Source: Cryptomeria japonica
Lineage: Eukaryota > Streptophyta > Pinopsida > Cupressales > Cupressaceae
Assembly: GCF_030272615.1 (NCBI RefSeq)
Contig: NC_081413.1
Coordinates: 188,444,669 to 188,508,668, forward strand
DNA: 64,000 bases
Reading direction: 5' to 3'
Shown: positions 22,470-33,987 of the stretch, piece by piece
Numbering within the stretch: position 1 is the stretch's first letter
Layout: each line of letters begins with the position of its first letter
The notes under the pieces: generated by a model
Database searches by the model: none
What the model was told of the DNA's origin: nothing
The model's input: only the letters and a program-made list of their open reading frames with translations
Position numbers and translations under genes: made by a program

Positions 22470-22740
22470 AGTAGGTTGATATAGAGGTTTGCTGGGTTTT
22501 CCTTTGAATTTGAGTTTAGGAAGGATCTCCTTTTGAAATCCTAAGCCTGTGTTATCTTTGGGCTTTAATTCTGGCTACAGCGGTTCATGTCTTCCTTGCT
22601 TACAAGGTCCCAAAGCACTTTGACCATCATAACCCATTCTTTGCATAATGAGAAGGCCTTTTCTATACTGATCGGTGGGAAGCTTAGCTTGTGGGATGTC
22701 CGTGGTGATTGGGTCTTTATAGATCCATTCTGCTAAGTCC
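22470..22740 (-). pseudogene. G-patch segment of the Tat-type polyprotein
   Basis: Reads GLLIMQRMGYDGQSALGPCK, then a break, then NTGLGFQKEILPKLKFKGKP. The spacing of glycines after an initial hydrophobic MGYDG matches the G-patch, a short RNA-binding motif found after the protease in some retroviruses and in some plant gypsy elements. Here it also follows the protease. A stop separates the two halves. Confidence 0.65.
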
Positions 22741-23675
22741 TCATATCTGGTCTCTTCTTCTTGACTCTTTCCAAGGGTGAATGACATCAAAGTACATGTT
22801 GGCTTGATCAGTGGTGTTTGAAGTAACCGTTGAGGTTTACCATGAGTTCTAGGAGAAGTAGGCATTTGTCCAACACAAAAGAGTTGGCTCAAATTGTACT
22901 CCCCAGGACCTTCCTCTGCTATTTTCATCTTGAGCTTCTCTTGCTTGGGTATAGTGGTGTTTGAACTGGAAAGAGAGACTGGACTTACATATGATGTGGA
23001 TGAGATGGCTTCTCTATTGTTGGGAACGGTAATCTCTAGTTGATGATTGATATTGTGACAATATACAAAGGGGTTTGCATCATCCAGGATTGTAATTTCT
23101 ACACCATTATGCGGGAACTTGATACATTGATGGTAGGTGGATGGAATGGCTTGCATGGCATGTATCCAAGGTCTTCCTAATAATAAATTATATGGTAGAG
23201 GAAGGTTCAGAACTTGACATATGATGTGTTTCACCACGGGGCCCACTCAGATTGGTAGCACAATGACTCCTTTGGATGAATGCTCTGCATCATCATAGGC
23301 TTTGATTGTTATCTTCTTGTGGGGATCAACTGATTCAATTGCATATCCCAATGCTATTACTAATTGTAGTGTACAGATATTTAGGCCTGCTCCATTGTCG
23401 ATAAAGGCTCGCTTGATCCTATGTTGATTGATAAATCCTTCAATGTGGAGTGAGGCGTTATGAGGTTGCTGGAAGGATGTGTTGTCACTTTCAGAGAAAG
23501 TGAGACAAGGTGATGACCTTAGATTGCCAACCATGGCTTGGAATTGATCTATATTTAGGTTTGTAGGAACTAATGCCTTTTGGAGAGCTTGATCCAAGAT
23601 TGTTTTATGAGATGGAGATAGGCGCAATAGCTCTAAGATAGATATCAGTGCGAGCATTTTATCTAATTGGTCCAC
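22741..23675 (-). pseudogene. Aspartyl protease region of the Tat-type element
   Basis: 23247-23675 contains the lead-in MVGNLRSSPCLTFSESDN and the active site RAFIDNGAGLNICTL. D-N-G replaces the commoner D-S/T-G, and I recall D-N-G as usual in Tat proteases. After a stop at 23246 the frame continues with QVLNLPLPYNLLLGRPWIHA, the conserved protease C-terminal LLGRPW motif, and then a basic region up to the G-patch. The protease would cut the polyprotein. Confidence 0.85.
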
Positions 23676-23949
23676 AAGGTTATACTGCTTTGGGATAGAT
23701 GTGGTTCCTTGTGGAGCTGCTTTTATGGTAATCTTGCCATGACGTGTAACAACATTGCAAGTGGAGTTGGGACTCTTGATGGTAATAGTTGCAATTTATT
23801 CACTGGCATCATATAGGTGATTCACAGTGTAATTATAGGTGATGCACGTATAATTGGTGGTATCTGTGTCTCCTCCTGAAGTGGAAGGACCCCTTTGATC
23901 TTGTGATGGAAGTGGATTTTTGAACATGAGATGATAATTGTTTGTTGTT

Positions 23950-25450
23950 TATGGGTCATGTCCTTTGATTTCAATCTCACCTTGGTCAATAAGATCTTGA
24001 ATAAGGTCTTTCAATCTGTGACAATTTCTCGTCTTATGCCCTTTCCCTTGATGGAAATCGCAATGTTCAATATCCCTCCACCATGAAGGTTTGACCTAAG
24101 GTTCGTAATTTGATGTTTTGGGTAAGAAAACCAGATTTTGATAAACCAGTTGACGTAACACCATTTCAATAGGTTCCCCTAAGGGAGTGTATGTTCATTT
24201 TGGTTTAAAATTTTGCTGATGTTGTCTGGGTTCCTCTTGAGATATATTGCATCCTTGATTTGGAGGAGCAATTGTTTTATTCTTGGGTGGGGGGTTCTAT
24301 CCTGCAAATTGGACCACAGGTTGTGCACTTTTGATAGTTCTTGCATCCACAACCCAGTCATTGATGATGTTTTTGTTTTTGTTACAGAAGTTAGGCTTGT
24401 CACTATTGAAGCATGGGCAAGGGCCATCCTTTGGCTCATTGTATATCTTGATAAGCCCTTTTTTGATGAGAGCCTGTTCACATTTTAAACCTTTGGTGAT
24501 CATGCCATTGAAAGAGTCTGTGTCTTTTACATCTAGGTGAAATTCCATTTCTTCGTTTGAGTTGGAAATAAATTTTCCACTAGTTCTTGTTCAGGTAATT
24601 GAAGAGAATGTCTGCTAGACATTTGACGCCATTGTTGTAGAAAGACTGAAAAATAGCTCACCTGGTTTTTTCTCAATGTTACATAGATCAGCCATTGTGA
24701 TATCACGTTCAATGTTGTGTGAGTAATGTGCCAGGAACTTCTAGACTAGTTCTTCGAAGGTCCTAATGCCACCTGGTAGTCGGGAAAACCATGATGTGGT
24801 TGTTCCTCCCAAACTTTGGGGAAAAAATCACATTAGGTATGTGTCCGCGTATGCCACTTCGAGGCAAGCTGAATGGAATTCTCTAACATGATCACGAGGA
24901 TCTCCTTTTCCTTGGTACTTTTTGAACTTGGGTGTTTCAAACCCTCATGGAAAAGGTGGCATATGAAGATTCCTATCAAAGGGATAGGGACAAATGTCAT
25001 TAACTGAAAACTGATTAGTTTTCACACCACTATGAAGTTGTTGGGTGAGATTCTCAACTTGTTGCCGCAACATGTCTATTTCATTTGGAGGAGGAGGATG
25101 TGGGGGATTACCTTGATGAAGGTTGTATCTAATGTGATCTCGACATCCTTCATCCTCATTATGCCTTTGGCGTTCTGATGCTTGCCTTGTGCCATATCAA
25201 AATCAGAGGGTAGTTTGGCTCCCTCTTGAGCAAGTCTTAAAAAGTGAGCATCAGTGTTTCTCCTGAGTATTTCGTCAAAAAGTCTATTAAAGAGAGGGTT
25301 GTGTTGTGCCCTTTCTATTGTCGCAGGAGTAGGAGTACTTAGATTTTCATCATTTGGATTTCCTCCAAGAGCTTCTTGGAATTCATTGATATTTTCCTCC
25401 TCTTCTTCCTTAATTTCTTGTCATCTAGACCTTGATCTAGTTTGAGCCAT
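23950..25450 (-). pseudogene. Gag of the Tat-type element
   Basis: The ATG at 25448-25450 opens MAQTRSRSR, followed by a stop and acidic EIKEEEEENINEF. The capsid-type gag domain lies at about 24590-24970 (DPRDHVREFHSACLEVAYAD, GTTTSWFSRLPGGIRTFEEL, DITMADLCNIEKN). Near 24040-24110 is a zinc-binding motif CDFHQGKGHKTRNCHRLKDL with the C-x2-H-x4-H-x4-C spacing typical of Tat Gag rather than the usual CCHC knuckle. Many stops and two shifts occur. The same protein family is seen at 38228-39558. Confidence 0.82.
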
Positions 25451-25885
25451 TTTGTTTATAAGTTTTTGTTGAATTTTGATGAAAATGATGATGAGTTGGT
25501 GATGAAATGAAAGATTGATGTTTGGTGAAGTGTTTTGCATATGGATCTCTAACACTAAAGGTAGATGTTACCAAAAATTCTTCCTTGAATTGCTTGTTGT
25601 GTTTGATTAACAAAGTTTGATGTGATAAGCTTTAGAGAGATCTGAGATGTGTTACAGACCCAACTACCTAGTAATGAGAGGATTCACTCATAGACTAGTT
25701 TTAACCTACGTAGAAATGCCTCTTAGGATGAGTTTATCCTAGATGTAGAGACACTCTAAAAGGTGATGTGTTGTGTTTTATTCAAGCAATATCGAAATAG
25801 AACTTAGGACAAAAACCTCTTGATGTTTTGAGAGTTGAAATGGATTGATAATGTGTGAATGGTGAGAATGGATGAAATGTTAACT

Positions 25886-26494
25886 TCAATAGAAACTTTG
25901 TGTTACAAAAGGAACAAACTCTTCCTCTTCTTGTTCAAGGGTTGGTGGTTCTACCCTAGCTGAGTTATATGTGATACAAAGATCTGGAAAGAAGGCAGGA
26001 TTGATCTTGCCTCCCTTATTTTGATGATAACTCAAAGCTCTATATTGAGTAAAAGCTATGTGGTTTAATGACTCTTGATCAAACTCGTTTGATTTTCCTT
26101 GAAGGTATCGACGCATGTGATGTAAGAAGGTTCTATGAGAGACAAAGATTTGTCTATTAAGATAGAAGAATTTCCTCCTTTTGATAAAATCCTTTGAGCT
26201 CAATGGTCTTTTCTTCAAGTTGATATGTTGATGAAGACTCTTCTTTCTCAAGATGTGAAGAATGGTCATATAGTTTGATATTTTTGTTATTGCTCTTTGT
26301 TTTTGATCTTTTGTTGGTATTTTGAAAATGTTTATGTTGGATGAATACTTGTTTTTGGAATTGATTTTGGTTTTTTTCTTTGACAAGAAAACAAAGCAAG
26401 CAAACAAACACAAGAATGTTGCCTCAAAAGGCACAAATAGGTGTGGGTCTAGATCAACCCAATCCTTTGAACTTTTTATGACCCTTTCCTTCAA
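25886..26494 (-). CDS. Unrecognised 202-residue ORF upstream of gag
   Basis: An intact frame in the leader, in the same sense as the element and about 430 bp before gag. The N terminus has a hydrophobic stretch (FEATFLCLFACFVFLSK), then a lysine-rich middle (KTKINSKNKYSSN), a basic FIKRRKFFYLNRQIFVSHRT region, and an acidic tail (LEQEEEEFVPFVTQSF). I recognise no domain. Ogre elements of the Tat lineage carry an extra ORF at this place, so it may be the counterpart, but every neighbouring frame is decayed and chance survival is possible. Confidence 0.4.
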   Translation of the reverse strand: MKERVIKSSKDWVDLDPHLFVPFEATFLCLFACFVFLSKKKTKINSKNKYSSNINIFKIPTKDQKQRAITKISNYMTILHILRKKSLHQHINLKKRPLSSKDFIKRRKFFYLNRQIFVSHRTFLHHMRRYLQGKSNEFDQESLNHIAFTQYRALSYHQNKGGKINPAFFPDLCITYNSARVEPPTLEQEEEEFVPFVTQSFY

Positions 26495-27843
26495 ATATAT
26501 TTTAGGTATTTTCCAAAGCCTGAAGTTGGCTCAATTTGCATTGGTCTTGACTCAAAATGAAAAACACTTCAAACACTCTTTATCCCTAAGGTCAAATGGC
26601 TAGTTGTGATAATTTCAACCCACATCTTGATATTTCAACTTTGGTACTACATACCTTATGAATCCCGTCATGGCAAGTAAGGATTTGATATACTAAGTCT
26701 TGCACGACATAACAAATAGATGATCCCTATGATGGGGGAGTCACCACTTTTATCGGGCTACAAGTAACCTTTCAAAAATCTATGTTTCTACTCAAGGAAA
26801 TATGTATGGTGAGTATCTTGGGAGAAAAAACTTCTATGCTCTTGCACTAAATTTATCACAAATATCCTCAATCAATAGAATGGGTGGGCTACTACTTAAA
26901 GGTGTTTAGTAATTTTCAATGTTTTTGGACATAAGTTCATTCTACTGTGACTCACTTAAGAGCCTTGTAACTTGTGGTGGGGCCCATTTGTCCTTTCGAC
27001 GAGTTACATTGTAGGAATGGCTATACCCAAGGCTACGGCTTTCGCTCACACCTGATTTCTATAACGGCTCTAAGGATTTACCACGCGAGTTCATTCCCAA
27101 GAGTGATGTGTCTCTTGGCAGGCCTCTCTTAAAAAGATAAAATTTGAGTGTTACTAACACTTTTCTCTTACACCTAGGACAACAAAAGCCAAGGGAGAGG
27201 ATAGAGTGTGTTAGAAGTAGGACCACTCGACAAACACTTTTGCACAAGTGTGCCAAACACAAAATACACTTGTTCCTTTTAACTTATCATTGCAATGGTG
27301 ATCTAACTATTTGGAGATGTTGCTCCAATAGTCATGGTGTTCTTTGTATCCTTCAAAGGCAATGTGTTGAGTAAACTAGGAAAAATGAAATCCTGGTTAA
27401 CTTAATGAAGAGCATGTTTGCTTGAAGTAATTCACTTTGTAAAATAAAACAAGTTGATTGTTCTTTTTATTTGCCCAAAAACCAAGTGTGGATTGTGATT
27501 TTTAACCTGAATTGATGCAAGGAAATCAAAATTTGTTTGGTTGAGTTTTATGCACCAAAATGAAGTGTTTAGGTTGCTTATCTTGCATGAAAAACAAAAT
27601 TTGTTTGTGATTTTTAGAGAACCAAATGAAAATTTTGAGTTTTAAGCATCAAATGAAGTGTTTGAGTTTGTTTTAACTTGCAATAAAATCAAGAAAGGAA
27701 TTTCTAAAATCCTAAGCAATAAAATGGGTTAGTTTACACCTGCACATGAAATGAAAAGTCAGTAAAATCTGAACACATGGTGGGCTTCTACAAGCCTAAG
27801 AAAAATTAATATATCGGTTACAAGAAATTTTTTACAATGCTTT

Positions 27844-28100
27844 GTTACAATAGTGCTACTCTCTTTGAGAACAGAAGCGCTACTTAACACAAAAGCGCAA
27901 ACTAAGGACAAAAGCGCCAAAAGAAAATATTTAGACCGAAAGACAAACACGCTAATACAGAAACAAAAGTGCTAATTAAGAGACAAAAGCTCTAGACTAT
28001 AGACAACATCGCTAAATTTTGGACAATAGTGCTATTATAGAAACAAAAATGCTAGAATACCAAATAAAGATAGCACTAAAGCGCGAACAAAAGCGCCGAA
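27844..28100 (-). repeat. 20-nt periodic array in the leader (GCGCTTTTGT-type)
   Basis: In sense, units of about 20 nt begin with AGCGCTTTTGT or a variant. On the plus strand the matching acaaaagcgc blocks end at 27855, 27880, 27898, 27917, 27952, 27972, 27992, 28012, 28032, 28052, about 28074 and 28096, with five consecutive steps of exactly 20. It lies within 350 bp of the primer site. Confidence 0.8.
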
Positions 28101-28163
28101 GCGCAACCTGTATGTCAAGCAAAATAGTCAAACAAGTTAGTTTTTTTTTTTAAGTTGCTCCTT

Positions 28164-28183
28164 GGTTCACGTTGGGTTCACCA
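28164..28183 (-). promoter_or_regulatory. Primer binding site, tRNA-Trp-like
   Basis: The sense sequence TGGTGAACCCAACGTGAACC lies two bases inside the LTR edge. It matches the complement of the plant tRNA-Trp 3' end as I recall it (TGGTGAACCCGACGTGAATC), with two differences. It fixes the minus orientation. Confidence 0.7.
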
Positions 28184-28185
28184 AA

Positions 28186-28545
28186 TGATGCTCTGCAAAA
28201 AGGGGTTAATGTTTAGACAAGAACCTACCGTCGTATAACACATAAGAAACATGAGAAACAAAGAAGTGTTAGTGTTAATCAGCCAAAAACTAGTCTAAGC
28301 AGGCATACCAAGAGAGACACTAAAAAACATAATGAAGTATTTAACTATGAAAGCAAACACAACAAGGCATCTCCAAATGCCTTCCACCATGCTTGTAGCT
28401 CCTTCTCCCTTGTTTCTCTCCTCTCCAAGTTCCAAATTAGTGTAGCTCTCAACAGCTTTTTGTACTATGGATGTCTTATGGAGATTCAAGATTGAAATGT
28501 TTTAGCTATGATATGCAAATGTAAAATAAACTAATTAGATATGCT
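28186..28545 (-). repeat. 5' LTR of the Tat-type element, truncated
   Basis: Matches 8093-8410 plus 14833-14874 with few differences, and carries the unduplicated LINE target site. Similarity stops abruptly at 28545, so the remaining U3 part is missing in this window. Confidence 0.88.
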
Positions 28546-30429
28546 CGCAATCACAACTCCCAAGAGGGCCAATCATAACAAGGGGTAGGTACAAAATAAA
28601 ACAACAAGGCAAATAAATAAATAAATAATCAAAACAATAAATAATTAGATAAACAATAAATAACCCAAAAATAAATAAATAAACAATAGACAAATAAACA
28701 AAATAGATAATAAATAAGTAAATGTACAGACAAGCATAAATACTCAACTAGTAATTAAACAATAAATAAATAATTAATAATCCAATAAATCAAAAGCTCA
28801 AATAAAAAAAATATTCAATTAAATATTAGACCATAAAATAATAATAATATTAAATCACCAATTAAATACATATTCATGAAATAAACATCAATAAATAATA
28901 AATCTCCAATAATAATAATTCACACATTAATATCAAATATTAATGTCATCCAATAATTTAATTTAATACTAAATAAACTATATAAACCAATTAATTATTA
29001 ATTAATAAATAATCGCAAACTCACAAGGCAACTTGACATGGGGTTGAACAACATACCACATGACACAAACCAATGACTTAAGTCAAGACACTAACTGATA
29101 AGGGTATCAACTTAAGCCTAGAGTGTGTAGAGGGAGCTCATGCCATCTCCAATCAACTTGCCGTTGGGATTAAGACACGCTCATATATGTTACAATAGGT
29201 GGAGTTGATGTCTAGTACCTGCAAATCTTGCAATCACCAATAACCATGAGGCAACATATACCATGATATATATATCATAAATGATCAAGCAAGTGAGAGA
29301 GAATCACAATGTCATATCATGCTCGTAATGAGTGGTATGACATCGTCTCTATCACGAATACAGTAGTAATACATTCGCAATCAAGAAAAACATCATCTCG
29401 TCCATTATAATCATAAAGTGGGGTCAGCAATAATAAGATGTCATCATATCCTCATAAGAAATATAATCAATACATGAATAATGATTGCATCTAGATCACT
29501 ACACATAAATCTCATCATCATATTAGTCCGGGACATAATTTCATCCACATAAATCATAATGAATCCACTAATGTCAAAGAGACTATCAATATAAGAATGA
29601 GACAAAGATATCAAAACACACACAAACCTAAAAGTGTTTATCACACCCTCTCAAAAGGACGAGTCAAGGAGGCGCACTATAGATAGTTTGCACAACTGTT
29701 GTCACAATTATCAGTCATAATCACAACATTCACACTATTGGAATGAATTTAATTATATTATATATGAATCCTTGTATTAATTACATCCACAAATCAACCC
29801 AAAACTTAGTTACAACATCTACAAGTCAATTACATGAATAAATTTTAAACCAAACGTGTAATAGGCCTAGTCTAAAAGCCAACACATTGCACTAAGAGTG
29901 GGATCATGCTATGTGTTGTCTGATACTAACTCATTTGATCTCAATTAACCTCCAAATGTTCCATCCAACTAGTGCATGATGCAATATTCTAACATATTCA
30001 TCAGGAACATCCACACATATAGTGAACTAATCATTGTGAGCATTCTATCAACCATAACTTTCCTTCTTCTTGATCTATGCCTTTGAAACTTCAATAGATG
30101 TGTCTTTGTGTGTAGCCTTACTTATCTTGCAAATCACAAGTCACAAAGAATTACTATAGTAAAATGTATTACAAAACACTATGCCAATGCACATACAATT
30201 TATGAGCAATAAACCTCAAAATATATATCAGACACTTCCAAATCTCTACAGACAACTAAAACATGTTTATGATAATACTAATGAAATATTTCAAGAGAGT
30301 TATCCAACATAGTTTTCTCTATCCTTCTAGACCATAGATGCTCTAACATGACATGACATGACATAAGTAATTAAAATTACAACAACCTTCTAGACACTTG
30401 AATTTGAGGGGAACATAATGATAATATGA
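28546..30429. other. AT-rich noncoding segment with simple repeats
   Basis: 28590-29010 is low-complexity sequence built on aaataaat and aataattaat units. 29011-30429 has no recognisable frame. I see no element ends. It may be decayed intergenic or transposon sequence. Confidence 0.5.
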
Positions 30430-31753
30430 CTACTCTCGTGATATACACCTTTGACATCAATGACAACCCAACCAACACTATGTTCAACAAATATGGTCAA
30501 ATCTTTCATGTCATAATTGATTCCTTGAAGCAATTCTTGAAACTAAGGCTTGAGAGGAGTTTGTCCAAATAAAATAGGGCTCCTTTCATATATCCATCAC
30601 ACACTAATTTTCCCTCACTATTAAATACATTGCAATTTTTATTTTTTTTAAATAACTAACATTTTTGGCAATGATTGGACTAAGATAAGATTTTTCTTTA
30701 ATTTAGAATAAATAAAACATTATCAATAATTGTATTATCCTGTGTTGGAACATCTAAATGAGAATTGTCAACTCCTTCAACATGTAATTGTGAGTCATAT
30801 ACCAATGTAACAATGTTTCTTCATTTGTTTACTACAATTGTCAAGTTGTCAATATTACCAATCATGTGGCAAGTAGCACTCGAGTCACTATTTAAAATAT
30901 CAACATTTGTAATATATTTCGAGGCATTTACTATAAATTTCCTATGGCCTTCATCATCTTCAATGTTTGCATTGACCATCATACTTCTTTGCTTAATTTT
31001 ATTCATATCTTTCTTCTTTTTCAAGCAGTGTACTTTAAGACCACCATGACAATGCAATAATAGAAAACCCTTCCTTTTCTTTTTTCATCATTATCTACAA
31101 TAGGATGTCTTTGTTGTGGTGGCTCCTTGCCCTTAAACTTGAAGGCAAAGGAATTTGATGATTCAACTATATTATCTTCATTAAACATTTCCTCATGTTG
31201 CAATAATAGGCTCTCTAGATCATTAAATTTTAGGGTTGCCAATTTCCCACTTGATGTAAGAGTAGCTTTAAAACTCTCAAATGATTTAGGAAAACTATTA
31301 AGAGTTATAGAGATGAGATCTTTATCATCTATAACCTTACACGCATTAATAAGATGATTTTATATACCCTTGTTTTTAATAAATGCTTGGTTATTGTACC
31401 ATCCATTTCATAGATTATATAATTGAGTTTGAAGCATGTGTATTCTCACATCATTCTTGTGCTAGAATATTATAATGATTGCATTCCGAGCTTCCTTTGG
31501 TGTAGTTGCATGCTACACATTTTCTATCAACATACCACCAATTGAAAAAGTTATTAAAGCCAATGCTTGGCCTGAGTTTTTGTAGAAATTGTCTTGTAGA
31601 CAAACATTTATGGGATGTCTTGTTTTAGTTCCATTGACAAAAGAGGTGAGGTCTCCTAAAAGAAAAAATATTTTTCTTTTGATGATGTCATTCTCTACAA
31701 TTGTCAGCACTAGTCAATTTAAGAAAAATGGCACTCAATAAATTGTTTACCAT
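30430..31753 (-). pseudogene. Second Ty1/copia fragment: gag, zinc knuckle and protease
   Basis: The sense frame starts near an ATG at 31751-31753. It gives copia gag motifs (GQALALITFSIGGMLIENV near 31520; FESFKATLTSSGKLATLKFN near 31250; FNDLESLLLQHEEM), then a zinc knuckle split by a shift (FYYC at 31065, CHGGLKVHCLKKKK at 31020), then the protease site DILNSDSSATCHMIGN near 30880. Similarity to the linker before integrase continues to about 30430, after which nothing more of pol is seen. It is heavily interrupted and truncated. Confidence 0.82.
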
Positions 31754-31983
31754 TTGCAATGATCTCTACAATCAAGATGACTTTTTAAATTTTGTAATGA
31801 CCGATGCAATTAATGAAACAATTTTTCCTTTAAAATTCAGTTATGATCTATACAATCAATGTTACAATTTTCTTCTTTAAAAATTTAACAATGATCTTTG
31901 CAATCAATGTTGCAACTTCTTTAATCCACACTAAAAAAGTTTCCTTTAAGATTCAACAATGATTTTTGCAATCAATGTTGTAG
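31754..31983 (-). repeat. Repeat array in the leader of the second copia fragment
   Basis: Five diverged copies of a caatgatctttgcaatcaat-type block lie at about 31756, 31796, 31845, 31890 and 31955, between the primer-site remnant and gag. Spacing is 40-65 bp. Confidence 0.7.
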
Positions 31984-31984
31984 T

Positions 31985-31998
31985 GTGCTCTAATACAA
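31985..31998 (-). promoter_or_regulatory. Decayed initiator-Met-type primer site
   Basis: Sense TGTATTAGAGCACA resembles the TGGTATCAGAGC copia primer site with two changes. It abuts an LTR-like edge (plus-strand TGTTGAAATT at 32001). Confidence 0.6.
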
Positions 31999-32000
31999 AT

Positions 32001-32230
32001 TGTTGAAATTGGAGAGCTTGAATAGATTTTTTGTGTATAAAATAAATGAATCACAAAGATCTAAGTTGAGAATGAAAGTGAAAAAAAAAATTAAATGCTA
32101 AGATTAAATAATGTGGGAGTATATTTCAGATGATTGTTGAAATTTGAGAGTTTCGATAGAGTTACTTTATATCAAATAAATGAGTCATAAATTACTTTAT
32201 ATCAAATAAATGAATTACAAATATCTTTAT
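32001..32230 (-). repeat. LTR remnant of the second copia fragment
   Basis: Begins TGTTGAAATTGGAGAG beside the primer site. A similar tgttgaaatttgagag stretch recurs at 32133, so the LTR edge is duplicated. The outer end is not identifiable. Confidence 0.45.
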
Positions 32231-32423
32231 TTATATACCTATCAATGGAGAGGTGTGTCTTTTGCATGAGACATGATTGCACTTAACAACTATGTGATCA
32301 AATATAGTTTAATTTTTAACATTCCTCATACAAATAAAAGATTTGAATTACATTTATTGTGTAGAGAAAACTTTGAGCTCTCCTAAGAATTTCACATACA
32401 AATGAAAGATTTGAATTATATAT

Positions 32424-32695
32424 ATTATGTAGAGAAAAATGATCTCTTAGTTATGAAAGAAGGGTCAAGTTTAATGACATGAATGTTGACAAAAAATCTT
32501 ATTTTTATTTTGAATTAGATAGTCTTGACATGTCAAAATAAAAATATTTAATATTATATATTGTGTAGAGAAAATTGATAAGTTAGTTATGACAGATTGG
32601 TCGAGTGTAATGACATGAATATTAACAAAAATTCTTATTTTTATGTTAAATTAGATAGTCTTGACATATCAAAATATTGATATTTAATATTATAC
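32424..32695. repeat. 136-bp tandem duplication
   Basis: Two copies, 32424-32559 and 32560-32695, each starting att(a/g)tgtagagaaaa and ending tttaatattata. They differ at scattered bases. A shorter related piece lies at 32357-32375. No coding content. Confidence 0.85.
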
Positions 32696-33987
32696 ATAAT
32701 ATTTTCAAAATAAATAATATAAATTCTAAAATCTCCATATATATATAGTATATAAAATAGTTTCAAAATGATCACTTACATTTTCTTAAATAAATGTATT
32801 TAAGATCTTTATATTAGTTGTATATATACAAATTTTAATGTACTCAATTTGAGTGAAAATATTATTGATAATAAAAATAAAAAAGTGATTTATAAAGATA
32901 AAAATTTCAATAATTTAAAGTAAACACTTAACAATGTCAATTCATAATGAATTCATGTCTCAACTAAAACATGAATGATATAACATTAACAAATCCATCA
33001 ACATCAAGGTTAAGAGCTTCCACTTTCACAATTTGATAAGAATATAGTTGATAAAAAAAAATTCATTATATTTGGCACTTTAACCTTAGATTCTTATCTA
33101 ATAGTAAATACATTTTAAATTTACAAAATAGTAAATAATATTACACACCAAAACCATCTATCAAAAAATATTTAGATAATATTTTACAAATATCTTTATA
33201 AGCTCATCCAAGTTTAAAGATATTGCAAGAAAGCATATGAATCTATAAGACCTTTTTAGTAGGTGTCAAACTTAAATTAAATATTTAAGTTTAGAATGGA
33301 ACAGGGGTGTTTGACAAGTTGTCGTTGGTGTAGGTGGGATGCTCTATTTCAAATTAACTCTACTTAATTTTGTCTACAATCTTGCATAATTTTTAAATCT
33401 ACTATCTAACACAACATTACCAATTACAATTTCAAATTTCATTTGTCTTTCACTTTCTTTAGTCTATATTTATGTGTTTTTTAATTATAGCTTCTAAAAG
33501 ATTAGCTCCCATTAATGTAGGTTTCTTATGTGAAGAATTATTACTTAGTTTTGTAGTAGATGATTTCATTAAATCTAATATATTTAGAGTAACACAAGCA
33601 AATAAATACAATTATTGTTAGCAAATTTAAAAAATATTGAAATCTACATGTACATCCATCAATATACTTCCTTGATCCTAACTTGATTATGTATCAGTTA
33701 ATCAATTGTAAGTTCACAAAGCGACAACAATATGTTTAGTGGACAACTTGTCTATATATGCATTATGTTCTCTATTTAGTTTTGTCTACAACCTCATATA
33801 ATTTTGCAATCTACTATCTATCACAACACTACCAATTGTAAGTTTAAATTTTTATTTATTTTACTTTCTTTAACTTATCGACAAGTTGTTGATAGTGTAG
33901 GTGGGATGCTCTATTTCTAATAATGAAAAAATTTAAACATATTGATATCTCTCAATGTATTTTTATATAGATTATTTTTAAGATATA
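32696..33987. other. AT-rich noncoding segment with dispersed duplicated blocks
   Basis: No frame of note. A block starting gacaagttgt and ending gatgctctatttc is found at 33312-33350 and 33879-33917. A second block (ttttgtctacaa to ctttcttta) is found at 33367-33460 and 33779-33873. The order of the two blocks is reversed between the copies. Confidence 0.6.

Larger units (their letters stand above)
25451..28163 (-). other. 5' leader of the Tat-type element
   Basis: 2.7 kb between primer site and gag start. It holds an unrecognised 202-residue frame (25886-26494), a stretch with little structure (26600-27840) and a 20-nt periodic array (27844-28100). A long leader with an extra ORF is known for Ogre-type Tat elements. 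Confidence 0.6.
8093..28545 (-). mobile_element. Tat-type Ty3/gypsy retrotransposon with nested LINE, right LTR truncated
   Basis: The left (3') LTR begins TGATGCTTTGC at 8093 and ends at 16018. The same LTR edge recurs at 28186 next to a primer site. Between them, in minus-strand order, lie leader, gag, protease, G-patch segment, RT, RNase H, archaeal-type RNase H and integrase. A dual RNase H is known for the plant Tat lineage. The right LTR loses similarity at 28545 (left counterpart 14874), so about 1.15 kb of it is missing or displaced, and the target duplication cannot be checked. Coding parts carry many stops. Confidence 0.88.

Noticed and set aside
22174-22479. Plus-strand 101-residue G/V/D-rich ORF
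   Set aside because: It is the antisense shadow of the proline/threonine-rich linker of the Tat polyprotein.
28590-29010. A-rich region as a scaffold attachment site or origin
   Set aside because: Only simple aaataaat repeats are visible; nothing beyond composition supports a function.
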